A stretch of DNA of 64,000 bases from contig NC_134646.1 of the NCBI RefSeq assembly GCF_030463565.1, positions 13,358,001 through 13,422,000 of the forward strand, written 5' to 3'. A model generated the notes under the pieces. The model had not been told where the DNA came from. It saw nothing but the letters and a program-made list of their open reading frames with translations, and did no database searches. This DNA comes from Pelecanus crispus. Taxonomy: Eukaryota > Chordata > Aves > Pelecaniformes > Pelecanidae. Numbering within the stretch: the stretch's first letter is position 1; each line of letters opens with the position of its first letter. The position numbers and the translations under genes were made by a program. Shown here one piece after another: positions 36,273 to 48,322 of this stretch.

Positions 36273-39200
36273 CAACTTCTTGTCCAAACCACTAGCCAGC
36301 CTACCATACAATTTCAGTTTTTACCATTGAAGCTGCTGTCTTTGTTTAACGTTTAAAACAAACACATATTTTCAGCCACAGAGAGAAAAGAAACAAATGA
36401 GAGTTGAGGGGTGACCGCCTGGAAGGGCAGACAATTGCTTTCCAGTGCCTGTCGCAGCGTGCAGGCCTCTTTTTCCTCTTCCTGTATTTTCTCTGGAGCC
36501 CAGTCTTGCGTGCATGTTCAGATAGGCAAACCTCCGCAGCACCAAGGCCCTGAAAGGAGTTAGGCAATGGATTGCTTGCCCCCCATCATTTAGGCACTCG
36601 GGCATTGACAGACTTTGGTGTGACCAGGCACAGGTATTTTCTACATCTAGAGAATTTAATGTAGTATTTACATGGGTACACATACAGTCAATCACCTACA
36701 TGTCACCTACATGTCAAGAGTCACTGGCAATGCTATAAGTCATAGACATAAAAATCAATCCACAAGTGGAGAGATCCATGTTTTGAGATTCTACGCTTAG
36801 GATCTAGATGATAAAAATTATGCTGGATGAACTTATGGTTACCAAAGAGATTTTGTAGCTCTAAACCCCGATATACTTAAAAATATTTTTCTTTACAAGT
36901 ATGTGAAGAGAAGTCTCGCACAAGTCATGTGGCTTTCTTCTGTGTCTTTGTGAACTGAAGCTTACCTAGCATTTGTTGTGTGTGGTCATTACAAGGATAA
37001 AAGTCCTTCAAGGAATATCTAGGGTATGTATAAGGAGTGCTGTTGATTCATTATGCAGTGCTTTCTTCTCTTGAATCAGTACTAATCCAAAGTCACACAA
37101 TGAAACTGGATGCATGGTGATGCTTTAAATGCTTCATGTAAGCTGTAAAACAGTTTGCATGGTCATTTCTGACTATTTCCCACAGTGCTATTTGGGCAAG
37201 TGGTAGGAGAATGCGCTCACTGGTTCAAATTTCAGTTTAGGTTATTACCCATTTCTGTCAGAGTCTCCCTTGAGTTTTAATTAAACAAGGTATTATTTAC
37301 CAATTCTGTTGTAAATAGTTTTTACAGTATGGTTTAAATTGTTCCTGTGCATCTCTTCAGAGGCTCTTTTTTCAGTAGTGGGTTAAATGATCCCAGAATT
37401 ACTTTTTTTTTTTTTTTTTTTTAAAGTGTTCAATCATTTATGGTTCTTCAGCTCTGAGGATGTAAAGTGCAACAGGGTTGCTAATTCTGATTATTTTTTA
37501 TTGATTGAAGTCACAATATTATCACTTCCTTTTTTATTTATATAAACCGTGTTACAGAATATGTTGCAGGACAAGTTTTATATGCAGAGTCTGACCCTGG
37601 GACACACTTTCAGGCACAATTTCACTCTTTTTTGTAACAGTCTGCATTGTTGAAAGAAAACATACGTATACCATAGTCTCCTAGGGATCTCAGTTTAGAT
37701 GCTATGTTAACCTAATGCTAACTAAACAAGAGAGAGCTCTTTTTGCATTTGTTCTTTAAAGCAACTTGGACTAACCTCCATGGGTTGTCCTTCTTGACAA
37801 AGTTTAAATGTAAGATTTTCTTCCCAAAGCCAGCCTGTTTGTTTTGGGTTTGGTTTTTTTTTTTAATAGCTTTCAGGCAAATTTTGGCTGCTTATCCTAG
37901 TCTAGGTGCTGCAATATGGAAAGTTTGTGTTTCATACATGCAGCTGACAATCAAGGTTTTCAAGTCTCCTAATCTTTGGAAACATCTGACATTCTCTGCA
38001 GGTTGCAGGGAGAGGAGGAAATTAAATTTCCTGGCATTTTCTATGAATTTCAATTTTTCATTAAAAAAAGATAGGAAACTGTAAAGGTTAAATATTTTGT
38101 GGTAGCTTTTGTTTGCTTTCTATTGCTGTTCTTAAACCAAGTAACTATAAACACAACCAGGGTGCAGAATGCAACAAAGACATTATTGACAGCCACATCC
38201 TCCACTTCCTCTCAATGTGTTTATCCTAATGGACACCGAATAGTAAAGTGTGATGCAGTGGTTACAGAACTACTTTAAACACAAATTAAACAAGTGATCA
38301 AACAACCCACTACCTCTGATCATTATTTCAGTACATTTTTTTAGTTTTCATTTCAGAAGTGAATAAAAAAGAAAACATACATGGAGTCTAGAGAAAAATA
38401 GCAGTTGTAAGCATCCATTAATCAAGCTTTGTATTTGTTCAAAAGTCTTACTAATTTCATCTATGGTAGCAATGACAGAACCACCAGCACATGGTAATAA
38501 CCAGTACATTGGTAATTAATATTCATTGACTTTCATGACCTTTTCTGTCATTATGATACCAAGGAGGAAAACTTTTTGGCTTCAAGGATAAAACTGTGCC
38601 AAGCATTTATAGAAGTGCTAGCAACCTAGTGTTCTGGACAGGATAGTCATGCTCATGTCTGGTGTTTAAAATACACCATCAACCCCTAAACTTCTATTAG
38701 TTGTCAAAATGTAGCAAATCCAGATATTTTTTTTTTTTTAACCTGTGTAATATCAGTTTTCCCTGTTCTTGACATAGAAGAGGTGCTAGGGCTTTTATAT
38801 ATGTGTACACACACACACACATATATATAATTTCTCCCATTTATGAAGGAAGCCTGAGAAAAAGAGGGACTCTAAAGAGAGTAGGATTAAGATAGATTTT
38901 TCCCTTATTTACCACAATCTACAGATCTTGTAGCAAGCTTCCTATCAATAATAAATGCAGCTCAAAGTCCAATGCAGTTCAGATATAATCCAAGTAAACA
39001 TTTTTGCTCCTGGAGACTGGTCTTATAACTGGTCTCTTTACATTATAAGATTCTTGCAGCAATGCACAGAGCAAATACTATTACTGTGTGCTGGTACAGA
39101 AATCCCCTCTAGGAAAACCTTACGTATTTTATGATATTTAGATGCCTAGCACTACCAGAGAAATTCACTGCAATCTATTTTTGCTAGAAAGCCCCCTCTG

Positions 39201-39659
39201 CAAACAATGGCTCTTTAAATCATCGAGACTATCCATGTGACATGGGCCAGTGGGCATAAACTGATTTAAGGATTTTAAATTTAAAACAGGTTGGTAATCC
39301 CTAGTGGATGATGTGACTGTGAAAATGGAGCTTATCAGGCTGCCCTGCAAGTCTGTAGACAGCACAAACCAGGCTGAGCCTGAAGGTCTAATATTTCCTC
39401 TTCTAGAAATGGGAAGCAGTATCTATCTGCATTTATTTATGAAGGAGGAATCTGCACCACTTGGAGGTGCGTTTCATTCTCAGCTGCTGATTTCATAACA
39501 GACAGCAATGTTTTATCCATGTCAACAGAAAACTAAAGTAATTTCCAAGTTTAATAGTTATTGTCAAACTACCATCTGTACACTTCTAAGATAACCACCA
39601 GTCACCCTGTACACCTCACACACCATATGTGCCCTGGAATCAAACAACCAGTGATTTCC
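36273..39659. other. Intergenic; no gene seen
   Basis: AT-rich noncoding DNA with a poly-T run at about 37404-37421 and a (CA)n/(TA)n run at 38807-38829. Confidence 0.65.
38807..38829. repeat. (CA)n-(TA)n microsatellite
   Basis: Seven AC units followed by ATATATATA. Confidence 0.9.
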
Positions 39660-40740
39660 TAAGCAGGCACGGGTTTTGTCTTGGGAGTGGCTCCGCCTGA
39701 GTCTCCCTCTCCTGTTCCACTCCTGTGCGAAGTCAGCAGCAGGGAGGTGCAGCCAGGCACATCACCCTTGCCACGCCGTACAGTCACCCAACAAAAGGCA
39801 TTGGGTGTGGGGGAATTCAGGAACCCAGTGGAGCATACAATTACACATGAAAAATTAGGACAAGAGAGAATTTAAGGAATGTGCTAACTAGACCCAGCTG
39901 AGGATGCAGAAACCGGGAATTTCCGTCATGGGCAGTGTTACTGGGACACCATGTACATCGTAAACACAAGAGTATAGCCATGGGCTGGGCTGTGCAGGAT
40001 TAGTACGTGGATAGACTGACTTAAGGGAAGCAGAGTCAGAGAGCTAAGAAGGAAAGAGAATGAGGTGGGGGTGAGGGAACTTGGAGAGCAGGACCAAAAC
40101 TGGATGTTGATGAAAAGGAGAAACTGAAAGTGGGGGTCTGAGATGAGACAGAAACAACCTAGCTAAGGAGGAAGCCATGCCCTTGTGAACTTCAGGACTT
40201 GGCAGGACTGGTATAGCATCTAGTCTGGTTTCAGAATCAACCTGACCTTGCTGATAAAGAGGCAAGACTTGGCATGAACATGGGGCATGAGGCACTGTCA
40301 GGGAGCACCAAGAGCAGGGCTGCTCCAGGGAGGGGGGCAGGAGACAGGCCAGGAGCTGAGAGCAATCCCAACACAGGCAGTGACCTCACTGACAAAGTGC
40401 CATCCTACAGTACCTGAATGCAGCAGGTTGAGCCAGGTGCTGGCAATGGAATCCATCAACAGCCCCCAACATGGCAAGGATGAGGGTCTATCCAAGGACT
40501 CCTGTCAGCAGCAGCTGGATATGGGCTTGGAAAGACTGCTGTGAAGTAAGCCCCAGGTCCATCCAGGAAGCAAGGGTAGGGACCAACACTCATACAACAG
40601 CTGAATGCCCCAGGCTGAGCTTAAATGAGCTCCTGAGCCCTTGGGATGAGGGGGAGTGGAAAGGTGGGAGCCAGGTGAGGCTGGTTGGGGCCATTAAGGC
40701 CTATTAGTGGGAAGGAAGGGGAAAAGCAGGGAAGAGGCTT
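39660..40740. other. Purine-rich, GC-elevated block of unknown origin
   Basis: The plus strand is clearly rich in G and A (GGGAGG, GAGACAGG, AAGGGG motifs) and GC content is above the flanks. No CR1 or LTR signature is recognised. It could be an unrecognised interspersed repeat or unique DNA. No coding frame has a known domain. Confidence 0.35.
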
Positions 40741-42189
40741 TCAAATATTTAATAAATGAGATGTTACAACTTCTTCCTTTCAGTAACAGCTCAATGAGAC
40801 TGAGGTCTTGTTGGCATTCAAAGGTGCTATAACAACTCTCCAAAACAGAAGCCGAGCCTCCACTGTTAGAGGATCTTCTTGTACCAATGCTGATAAGCCA
40901 GTTCCCTTAGATGTGTAAGTCATACTGACAAAAAGACATTTGGATAGTTTCATCTGCCAATACAGATACTTGGTTAGAAATCTGAGGTCCTAATATTTCT
41001 AACCACTCATGAACTCCTGAAGTGTAAACAAGTTCAGAATCTCTCCATTATTTAGGTGTCAACAAATATCTACACGTCTACAAATGTCACATCTACAGCA
41101 CTGTGAAACCAATAAAGAGATTAAAGGTTCCGTACGCACAGACCAAACAAGTAAAGCTTATGCACACAGAAAAATTCTAGCTTTTTAGGTAACATTAAAC
41201 AGGATTTTTCTGTGTCTACCATTAAAAAATATTCTGTAGGGTACTTTACAAATGCAGTTCTCCAGAACAAAGGTATGTGCCAGTTTTTATGCCCAGGTTC
41301 ACTTGGATTATTTCAAGTTTTTCACACTTCTGGTAAAAAATATACCCTATAAAAAAAATATACATCTGCAGCTCTGAATGACAGCCCAAAATACCAGTTT
41401 TTCTGGCCATCTCTTAATAACTTAACACTCTCCAGAAATGAGGATCGGGAGTCCAGAACCCACCCGTGTTTCTCAACTGTAAAATCAGTTCGTTTACTAT
41501 GACAAAAATGTCCCTGTGTATGACAGGCTAACCAAAAATGTTATTGAAAGAAAGGAACTAAAGGGACCACATTGACTTCTACCTGAGAAATATTAGTTAC
41601 GTCAGCCCACCACTGGTGATGGCACCACAGTATAAATTACTGTTTTCACTGAGCTAGCTTCAGTGCAGGGAGAAGCCGCACTATGGAAGGGTGGGATTCA
41701 GTGAGAGCCAATGTACCTGCAGGATAGCTCTCTCCTAGGAAGTTCAAGTATTTCTGTACTACGCAAATACAATATAGGCACACTTACAACAGAGGCAAAA
41801 TACAGCCATAATCAGCTGCTTTCCTGGGAGGTGCAACATTCCTTTTATTTTGGTGTCGTTTACAAAGATAAAGCAGTCAATTGCAGTTTTTTATTTACAT
41901 AAATCGAGAATTCAGCTTGAGTTCAGAAAAGGTGATTTTATTGCTGTCTTTCAAGTACACACTGCTCACTTCAACTGGCTTTGCAGCGTAACAACGGCAG
42001 AACAAATTTACCTTTTTTTGCAGAGATAACATTGGAAGTCCCGTCACTGAATTCCATGATTTGTTCACTTGGGAAAACACGTATTTGTAAAAGAGAGGAA
42101 GACCCCAGCCTGCAATAATCCACTAATTAAATGGGAAAATGACTCTATAGACCAAAAGCATCAAACCAAAAAAGGACATTTTAGGTTTC
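40741..42189. other. Intergenic, downstream of PCDH18; no gene seen
   Basis: AT-rich DNA between the purine-rich block and the inferred PCDH18 3' end. Further AATAAA-type hexamers on the minus strand (near 41890 and 41934) leave open a longer 3' UTR. Confidence 0.55.
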
Positions 42190-42701
42190 ATGGGAGTTGA
42201 CAACTCTTTATTATAAGAACGAAACATTGCAACAAGGTGTTGGATCATTTATTGAAACTAATGTTTGCATAACTTTTCAGTGGTTTGAATTCATATTTAT
42301 AACTTTTGAGACTTAAAAGAAATAATAAGGGAAACCAATATCCCTCTTTTTTTTTTTTTTAACATGCCTGTGTGGCAAGAATGCTGGAAGTTTGACAAGG
42401 GTGGTACCATCTATATACACTTAGGAAAACATGCTTGCTGTGGGTGTACAAAAATAAAATTTATTTGTTAAATTACACATAAATATAAGGTACAAATGTA
42501 TTTTTAAAATACAGATAAAGATAATCACACTTGCATTGTGTACATATGAAAATACAGTATTTTAATATTCAACATACACAGACACATTTATGATAAATGC
42601 AACTAGTTGGCAATGCCAGTTCTTCTCAGTCTGTTTTTTGTTCTTTATTTTTTTTCCCTTTCAGTATTCCATAAACATGGAAAAATAGGCTTTTGAAACA
42701 A
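42190..42701 (-). other. PCDH18: PCDH18 3' untranslated region with candidate poly(A) signals
   Basis: AT-rich sequence directly after the stop codon. AATAAA hexamers on the minus strand lie at 42644-42649 (probably too close to the stop), 42460-42465, 42248-42253 and 42207-42212. The last is followed within about 50 nt by a U/GU-rich stretch (minus strand over about 42160-42178), the usual downstream element, which makes cleavage near 42190 my best guess. The end of the UTR is inferred; transcripts could also end at the 42460 signal or further downstream. Confidence 0.5.
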
Positions 42702-43210
42702 TTAGTTCTGCCGGACATCTTGCAGCAGCTTGTTAATTTCTGCCACCAGCTCACTGGCATCCATGAGTTCGTGTTTACCATCACTGAGGTGGTTGAGCAC
42801 ATTGTCAAAATCATCTTCTTCGTAATTCTCTGGGATCTCCTCCATGGCTGGCAGCCATTTAGAGGAAGGCTGTGCGCTCGAGTGAGTCCCCAGAGCGGGC
42901 CCGTTGCTGGCAGGATTTTGGAAATGCGTGCTGGCTGCCCAGGCTGCCACCCCCTGTGGATAATTTACAGTCTTGGCTGGCAAATGTCCCTTCCTGCGCT
43001 CCAACGAGTTGGAGCGATCCACCTCACTGCACTCCGTGTAGGCATCTAGCGAGGGAGGCAGCAGGCGCTGGAAGACGCTGCTCATCTCGGAGAGGAGAGA
43101 GGCGGTACAGGTGTCCCCTGACTCCTCCTCGCTCTGGCAGTCTTTACCAAACGTCGAAAAGCTCTTCTTCTTCTGGCTGGCATCAGCAGGCTGTGGATCT
43201 TCCTCGAGGC

Positions 43211-43245
<35 letters not shown>

Positions 43246-43393
43246 AGCTGCAGCTGCTGCTGGGGCGACTGGAACTCCTCCCCAGGGATGAACATGTTAC
43301 TTCTGTAATCGGAGGAGGGAGAGGGCAACGGCGGCATCCAGCACTGGTCGGAGTGCCCCAGAACCCTGCACTCCTCCGTGCACAGCCGCATTG
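42702..43393 (-). CDS. PCDH18: Protocadherin-18, coding exon 4 (C-terminal tail, stop)
   Basis: This 692-nt terminal coding exon encodes residues 913-1142 and ends at a TAA at 42702-42704. The acceptor reads CTCTTGCAG|CAATG and preserves frame with exon 3 (G|CA gives Ala913). The tail has a Cys-rich start (TEECRVLGHSDQCW) and then a polyglutamine tract at about 957-973, encoded by three CAG, CTG CAG CTG and eleven uninterrupted CAG codons. It continues with SSLLSEMSSVFQRLLPPSLD, an acidic PENYEEDDFDNVLNHL segment near 1100-1115, and a probable C-terminal helix at about 1126-1142. Mouse PCDH18 has been reported to bind the adaptor Dab1 through its cytoplasmic part; which residues here do so cannot be read from sequence. 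The polyQ tract is longer and purer than the short Gln/His-rich stretch I recall in mammals. Confidence 0.95.
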
Positions 43394-46300
43394 CTGCAAG
43401 AGAGAAAAGAGGAGAGTGAGCATCCCCCTCCGTTGCAGGTATCACTTGCATTCGCAGGGACTAACACAAGCACTGAACTTCTCCAAAGATGCGCCAGGGG
43501 AGGTTTAGGTTGGATATTAGGAAAAATTTCTTCACGGAAAGGGTGGTCAAGCATTGGAACAGGCTGCCCAGAGAGGTGGTGGAGTCACCATCCCTGGAAG
43601 CGTTCAAAAAACGGGTAGATGTGGCATTTGGGGACATGGTTTAGTCTAGTCTACCCTTGATTGGTTTAGTGTGGACTTGGTAGTGTAGGTTAATGGTTGG
43701 ATTGGATGATCTTAAAGGTCTTTTCCAACCTAAACGATTCTATGATTCTAAATCTGGTGTTTGGGTTCGTTTTCTGTGTGCGGGAAGGTGGCAAATACAA
43801 ATGGTCTGGATCTAAACGTACTTCCCTTTCCAAATAGTCTCAAAAAATGAGAACAATAAATGTAAGACAGTAACGTGATCTCATAACTAGGGCTGAAGAC
43901 AACCACGTAAATCCAAGGTGGAAAACAAGCACTTGCAACTTAAAGCCATTCGTTCCCTTGGTACAGTGCTGTTTCATTAAAAAAAAAAAGTAAAATAAAA
44001 TGAAGGTGTTTCTATCTCCCAGCATTTGCTTAAGTTTTAGTGAAGTCTTCCACATGCAATCAGAGAAGCGTATCCGAGTAATAAAGTCGGAATAAATGGA
44101 CAGGGAAAATAAAGAACAGTAATGTGCAGAAGGATCTCCCTCTTCATTAACACACCTCCTTTTGATCTGACAATGAGGTGTATGCTGAACACGAGGTGAT
44201 CCACTGCCATATTACCTTTTTAACTGAATCAGTTAAATTTCAATCCACTATCAGAATACCTAGGGCTTAATTCACACCCTGTGTGACTCCAGTGTTTACA
44301 CTGGAGTTACTCGGAGGTGCACTCGCAGCTCTGTAGCTCGGGTTGCTGGACCGTGCCGGCTCAGGCATGGGCACAGGGGGGGCTCTGACCCACAAGGTGG
44401 GCACCCAGGCCAGCCAGGAGGGCTGAAGAGCAGAAGACAACAGAGCCGCTCTTTCAGCTGCTTGGTTTTAGTGGCGTCTCTCAGGGAGAAGCAACACGAT
44501 GGGGCAAGTGACGGCATCCCTGGGAGCTACACTGGTCTGAACTGGCCCACGGAGGGGCACTGCAAGAGTCCTCCGCAAACACCTGAAGAGGGCTGGGAAT
44601 GGTCCCTGGAAGCGGAGACAGGCAAAGCCCTATTTGGCAGAACTGCAAAGAGAGATGTGCCAGGAGAGAGGCCAAATTTTCCTCTCCAAAGGAAACCGAC
44701 TCTGTAGGACACGAAACCTCGGCTCAGGCTGGGCGGCTGCCTGGGTGCCTGGCAGACCTCCTGGAAAAGACCGAGGTGCTGTAGGGGCCACTAACTTGAA
44801 TTTGAGTCACATACTTCAAAAGAAATTTTTCAGAAATTTCAGACTCTTTGCATTATGCATATTTTGACCGTAAGAAGCTTCTGCCCTAATTCTCTATCAA
44901 TCAATGTTTAGATTAGCCCATGCAGAATAGTGGGTTTTTTTCTTTCTCTCTTTATATATTGAATACATGAGAAATGTTTGCAGTCATGCCCTGTAAGTTT
45001 TCCTCGCTTTCTCATCACGTTTCCCATCTGGCTCTGGATCCACTCAGTTTATCAAAAAAATCTTTTTGCAATGGTGTAAGCAGAACTGAACAGAGTATTT
45101 CAGCTCAGGACGTACCAGTGATTGATAAAGTCCTGCTCTCACCCTGTCAGCGTTATTTATCTCTGCACTTTGGACAGCCTGTCATATTGTTTGCTTTCCT
45201 AATGCCCCTTCCATTCCTCTGAGTATAAACTTTCTCTCTGTCTTACACGTGAGAGTATGAATTTAAGAATACAGGTTCAGGCTGCAGGCTGGATATTGCA
45301 CAAGCTATTGCAAATGGCTTGCTGATCAGTGAGCTTCAAACAGAAAAAGCAACCTAGAAAATATCAGTGGCTGAAGTTTTGATACAAGTGACTGAAATGC
45401 CTTCAAGTGCTTTGTTCCCATGTATGAAAAGCACACACGTTTTCTGTTTTACAGAAAATGCCTGAGCGTTAGAAAAGAGAAAAGGTATTTAAGTGACCCA
45501 TGGAGCCTGGACCAGCTCTCAACTCATCCCAGGTGGTGAGGATTACACTTCTAATTAAGAAAACTCCTGTAAATTAATGGGAGACTTTCAATGGTCTAGC
45601 ATTTCATTTGTAGTGAGGGTTGTCATATTGTGAGTTTCGTTACTGATGTTATCAGAATTGGATTTGGTACAAAGTAATAAATTCTGACATTCCTGAACAT
45701 AAGATCGAAAGATACTCTGAGGAAATTGAATGGTGTCACAGTCTGTCCTTAAATCAGCAACAAATAAAAAAAAGAGCCCAGATGCACAACAGCATTTTTT
45801 TTTTTTTTTCCAGAACGTAAAGCTTATTTTTGAGGATTGAAAAAGTGAGAGAGAAAGAAACAAGTCTTTCAAGGACAGTTACTGAACTTTCTGATCATGT
45901 CATTTTGGAAGTTTCGAGGGACTGGCTCCATTCCTTTCCAGTTCCACCTTAAAGGGATAAACGGAAAGGACTGTCTCGCAGCATTTTGCCTGTGTCCAGA
46001 CTGACAATGCAGAAACCGTTCAAAATGGAGAATGGGAAGCCTCCAGGAAGTTTTCTTTTCCTTTTTATTTGTTTGGATTGCAGGTCAGTTCAGGTCTCAT
46101 CTGAACAGGTTCAGCATACTTCGATGGATTAAGACCACGCATAGCGGCAAATGGACATCTGGGTGAGATTAAATGCCCATCCTGGTAGCCCAACCCAGTT
46201 CTGCCTGTACTCAGCAGTTTTCCTTACTTTGAATGTGATTAGCGTTGGGTGAAGGCCGGGCACTTTTGGAAATCCTACCCTTGGGCTTCCTGTTTAGAGA

Positions 46301-47940
46301 GCAAATTGCAAGAGCTGAAGACGAGTGGTGGGCATGTCAGCTAGCCAAGAGGGTGACCGCTCCCGCCCGCTGGCAGCCCCCAGCTGCCCACCGGGAAGGG
46401 GACAGCTCTTCCTTGGCAGCAGCGGGGCCGGATGCCAGTGCTAACACCAGTGCACTTGAAGTTCCCCCGGCAACTGAGCGCTCCAGCAGATCCCTCCCTG
46501 CCTCCTTGCCAACCACAGGAGAGAGTAAGACATGCCTCATGCTAGCTGGCAGAGGAGTAAGTAGTAGGAGCTGGGGGAGGTAAAGTTTTTTTTATAAACT
46601 AGAGGATATTAGGACTCCAGATTTTGGTTAAGGATTCTGAACGAATAGTAACTTTTCAAGGTCTCTGGTTTTGAAACATGGGGTACATAACACTAAGTTG
46701 AGGAGGTGGGTGAGTGCCTGGGTGGGTGATACAAGACCTAGCCTGGAGCAAAATATACGAAGAAAATTTTAAAGTTAAAACATATAAGAAGAACAAATTA
46801 AACTTTTGGGGTTTCCTCTTGCCTCGCGTGACAGCATATTTCTCAGGGTAAAAGGCACCAAGGTCAGGTACAATCTCCTCAGCGGCGTTTTCCGTGGCAG
46901 CAGAGGGGAGGGGCTGCGGCACTGCAGCTCCTCTCCTCCAGCCGTGGGCGATATCAGGGGGGTCACTTTAGGAGGCAGGATGTGCTGCACCACCCCACAA
47001 AGCGATGTGCCCCCGTGTCTAAAATGCCTTTACTAAACTTCTTAAGTTTACACTCTTGGTTCAGTGAACCATACTGAAATTATCTGGCCGTGCCAGTTAT
47101 ACAGAGAAAAATAAATAGGATCTGAAATAAGTACAAGATCCAGGGTACAACCAGAGGCTGTATAATTAGTAAAGTAATTACAAAATTCTCATACCTGTAC
47201 TTAGCATGATTTCCCATAGCCTCCTTAATTCAACTTATAACTGGGCATAAACTTAAAAGTGGTACTTCATACACATGAATATGTATGTGTGTGTTTATCA
47301 TACTTTCGCTCACCCTTTTCTAGCTTTTTTCTCTTTTCTGCCCCTGAATTGTACCTCTTAAGCTCCTTCTTCTAGAAATTAGGGTTGCAAGATTTAAAAT
47401 CTGGGACATATTTAGATCCTTCCCTTGCCACTCCAGTTCATTTTTTCAGTGGGAAAAAATAAACTTTTCTTTCTTCTCCATCCGTATTTCTTGAGCACTT
47501 TCACAATCCATTTCTGAACGGTAGAAGTTTATATCATATGGATCGAACCCACTGTGGAAAATGTATCTCCCAAATTATAGTTCAGGGTATTTTTAACAAG
47601 CCACAACTGCCTGGCTTTGCAAAAACATCCACCCAGTCATTAGAAGTCTAAGCACATGGAGCAGATTGTGCTTTCGGGGGGAATCTGAAGCCAGTTGATG
47701 ATTATGTGAATAACAGAAAAAAGTAGGCATCGCTCTGAGCAGATTTTCAGTTGTGTCTGAGGTTTCAGTTTACTAGATAGGTGAAGGCTTCAGCTCAGTA
47801 TTTATCATGAAGCAGAGGAAAAAGGAAGGAAACACAGGACTTGAAAAATACAGAATTTTTGCTTTCTCAGTAGTAGCTTTATCAAAGTGACAGACAGGCA
47901 GCACTGTAAATAAACTGTTCAGCTTCCATTGTGCTCTTAC
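43394..47940 (-). other. PCDH18: PCDH18 intron 3
   Basis: A 4547-bp intron with canonical ends. It holds one CR1 3' fragment (43490-43750, opposite to the gene), a poly-T run at 45797-45810, and a GC-richer part at about 44300-44780 and 46240-46600 with no recognisable coding content. A stretch at about 44990-45215 faintly resembles an old, decayed CR1-type repeat, but I could not fix its orientation. The open frames here (for example 46245-46583 on the plus strand) have no domain I recognise and are taken as chance. Confidence 0.85.
43490..43750 (+). mobile_element. CR1 LINE 3' end, 5'-truncated, in PCDH18 intron 3
   Basis: About 260 bp that match the 3' end of avian CR1 retrotransposons. 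The GCGCCAGGGGAGG start is followed by GGTTGGATATTAGG, GGCTGCCCAGAGAGGTGGTGG, GATCTTAAAGGTCTTTTCC and a terminal GATTCTATGATTCTA repeat. The element runs opposite to PCDH18. Its left end is about 96 bp from the exon 4 acceptor. CR1 copies are normally 5'-truncated and lack clear target-site duplications, as here. Confidence 0.93.
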
Positions 47941-48104
47941 CTGCAGGAATTCTCCCATCTGTAAGGAAAAGGTCACTGAATCCTTCCCCAAGAAGTCTGT
48001 CAATTGGAGACTCTCTCCCCAAATCATAATCGCTGTCTCCAGCTTCACTATCACCCCGGCCACTGTCTTTCAAGCTGAATTTATCCATATCTTGTAGGGC
48101 ATAC
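47941..48104 (-). CDS. PCDH18: Protocadherin-18, coding exon 3 (cytoplasmic tail)
   Basis: This 164-nt exon completes Arg858 and encodes residues 859-912, running from [18 protein letters not shown] to FLTDGRIPA. The last base starts the codon for Ala913. The acceptor is TTCACAG|G and the donor is CCTGCAG|GTAAGAGC. The segment is rich in Asp, Ser and Gly and is strongly conserved in delta-2 protocadherin tails; it carries the [12 protein letters not shown] stretch shared by PCDH10, PCDH17, PCDH18 and PCDH19. Its role is intracellular, as a docking region for cytoskeletal or signalling adaptors; no catalytic residues are expected or seen. Intron 3 downstream is 4547 bp, the largest in the gene. 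Confidence 0.94.
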
Positions 48105-48233
48105 CTGTGAAGAGAATTGTGGTGATGGTGGAATTAAATTCTCTCAAGTACATTATATTCCACTTTTTGATTAAATGCCTATTTTTTCTGATACACATAC
48201 ACGCATACGCAGCAGAACAGTCCAGATCCTTAC

Positions 48234-48322
48234 CTGTAGCTTCTGGAATACTTGTTTCCTCGAAAACTTGGCCTTGGTTGATACTGGCCCTGGTGAAGCA
48301 TTGAGAGAAGCTGAGAAACCTG
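48234..48322 (-). CDS. PCDH18: Protocadherin-18, coding exon 2 (cytoplasmic tail)
   Basis: This 89-nt exon encodes tail residues 829-857 (starting [14 protein letters not shown]) plus the first two bases of Arg858. The acceptor reads CTTTAG|CAG and the donor reads TACAG|GTAAGG. Exon 1 ends on a codon boundary (phase 0), so CAG is the first full codon. The exon leaves two bases, which join the G that opens exon 3. A second AG three bases into the exon makes a NAGNAG acceptor, so Gln829 may be optional. It is far too short to show up as an open frame; I found it by expecting the conserved tail segment between exons 1 and 3. Intron 1 is 944 bp and intron 2 is 129 bp. Confidence 0.92.

Noticed and set aside
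43082..43423. Poly-Ser, poly-Ala and poly-Cys open frames across the CAG repeat
   Set aside because: They are alternate frames of the CAG/CTG repeat in PCDH18 exon 4, whose Gln frame is fixed by splicing and by the conserved tail.
46245..46583. A 112-codon plus-strand open frame in PCDH18 intron 3
   Set aside because: Ala/Ser-rich with no domain, in a GC-richer patch of the intron; length is within chance expectation.
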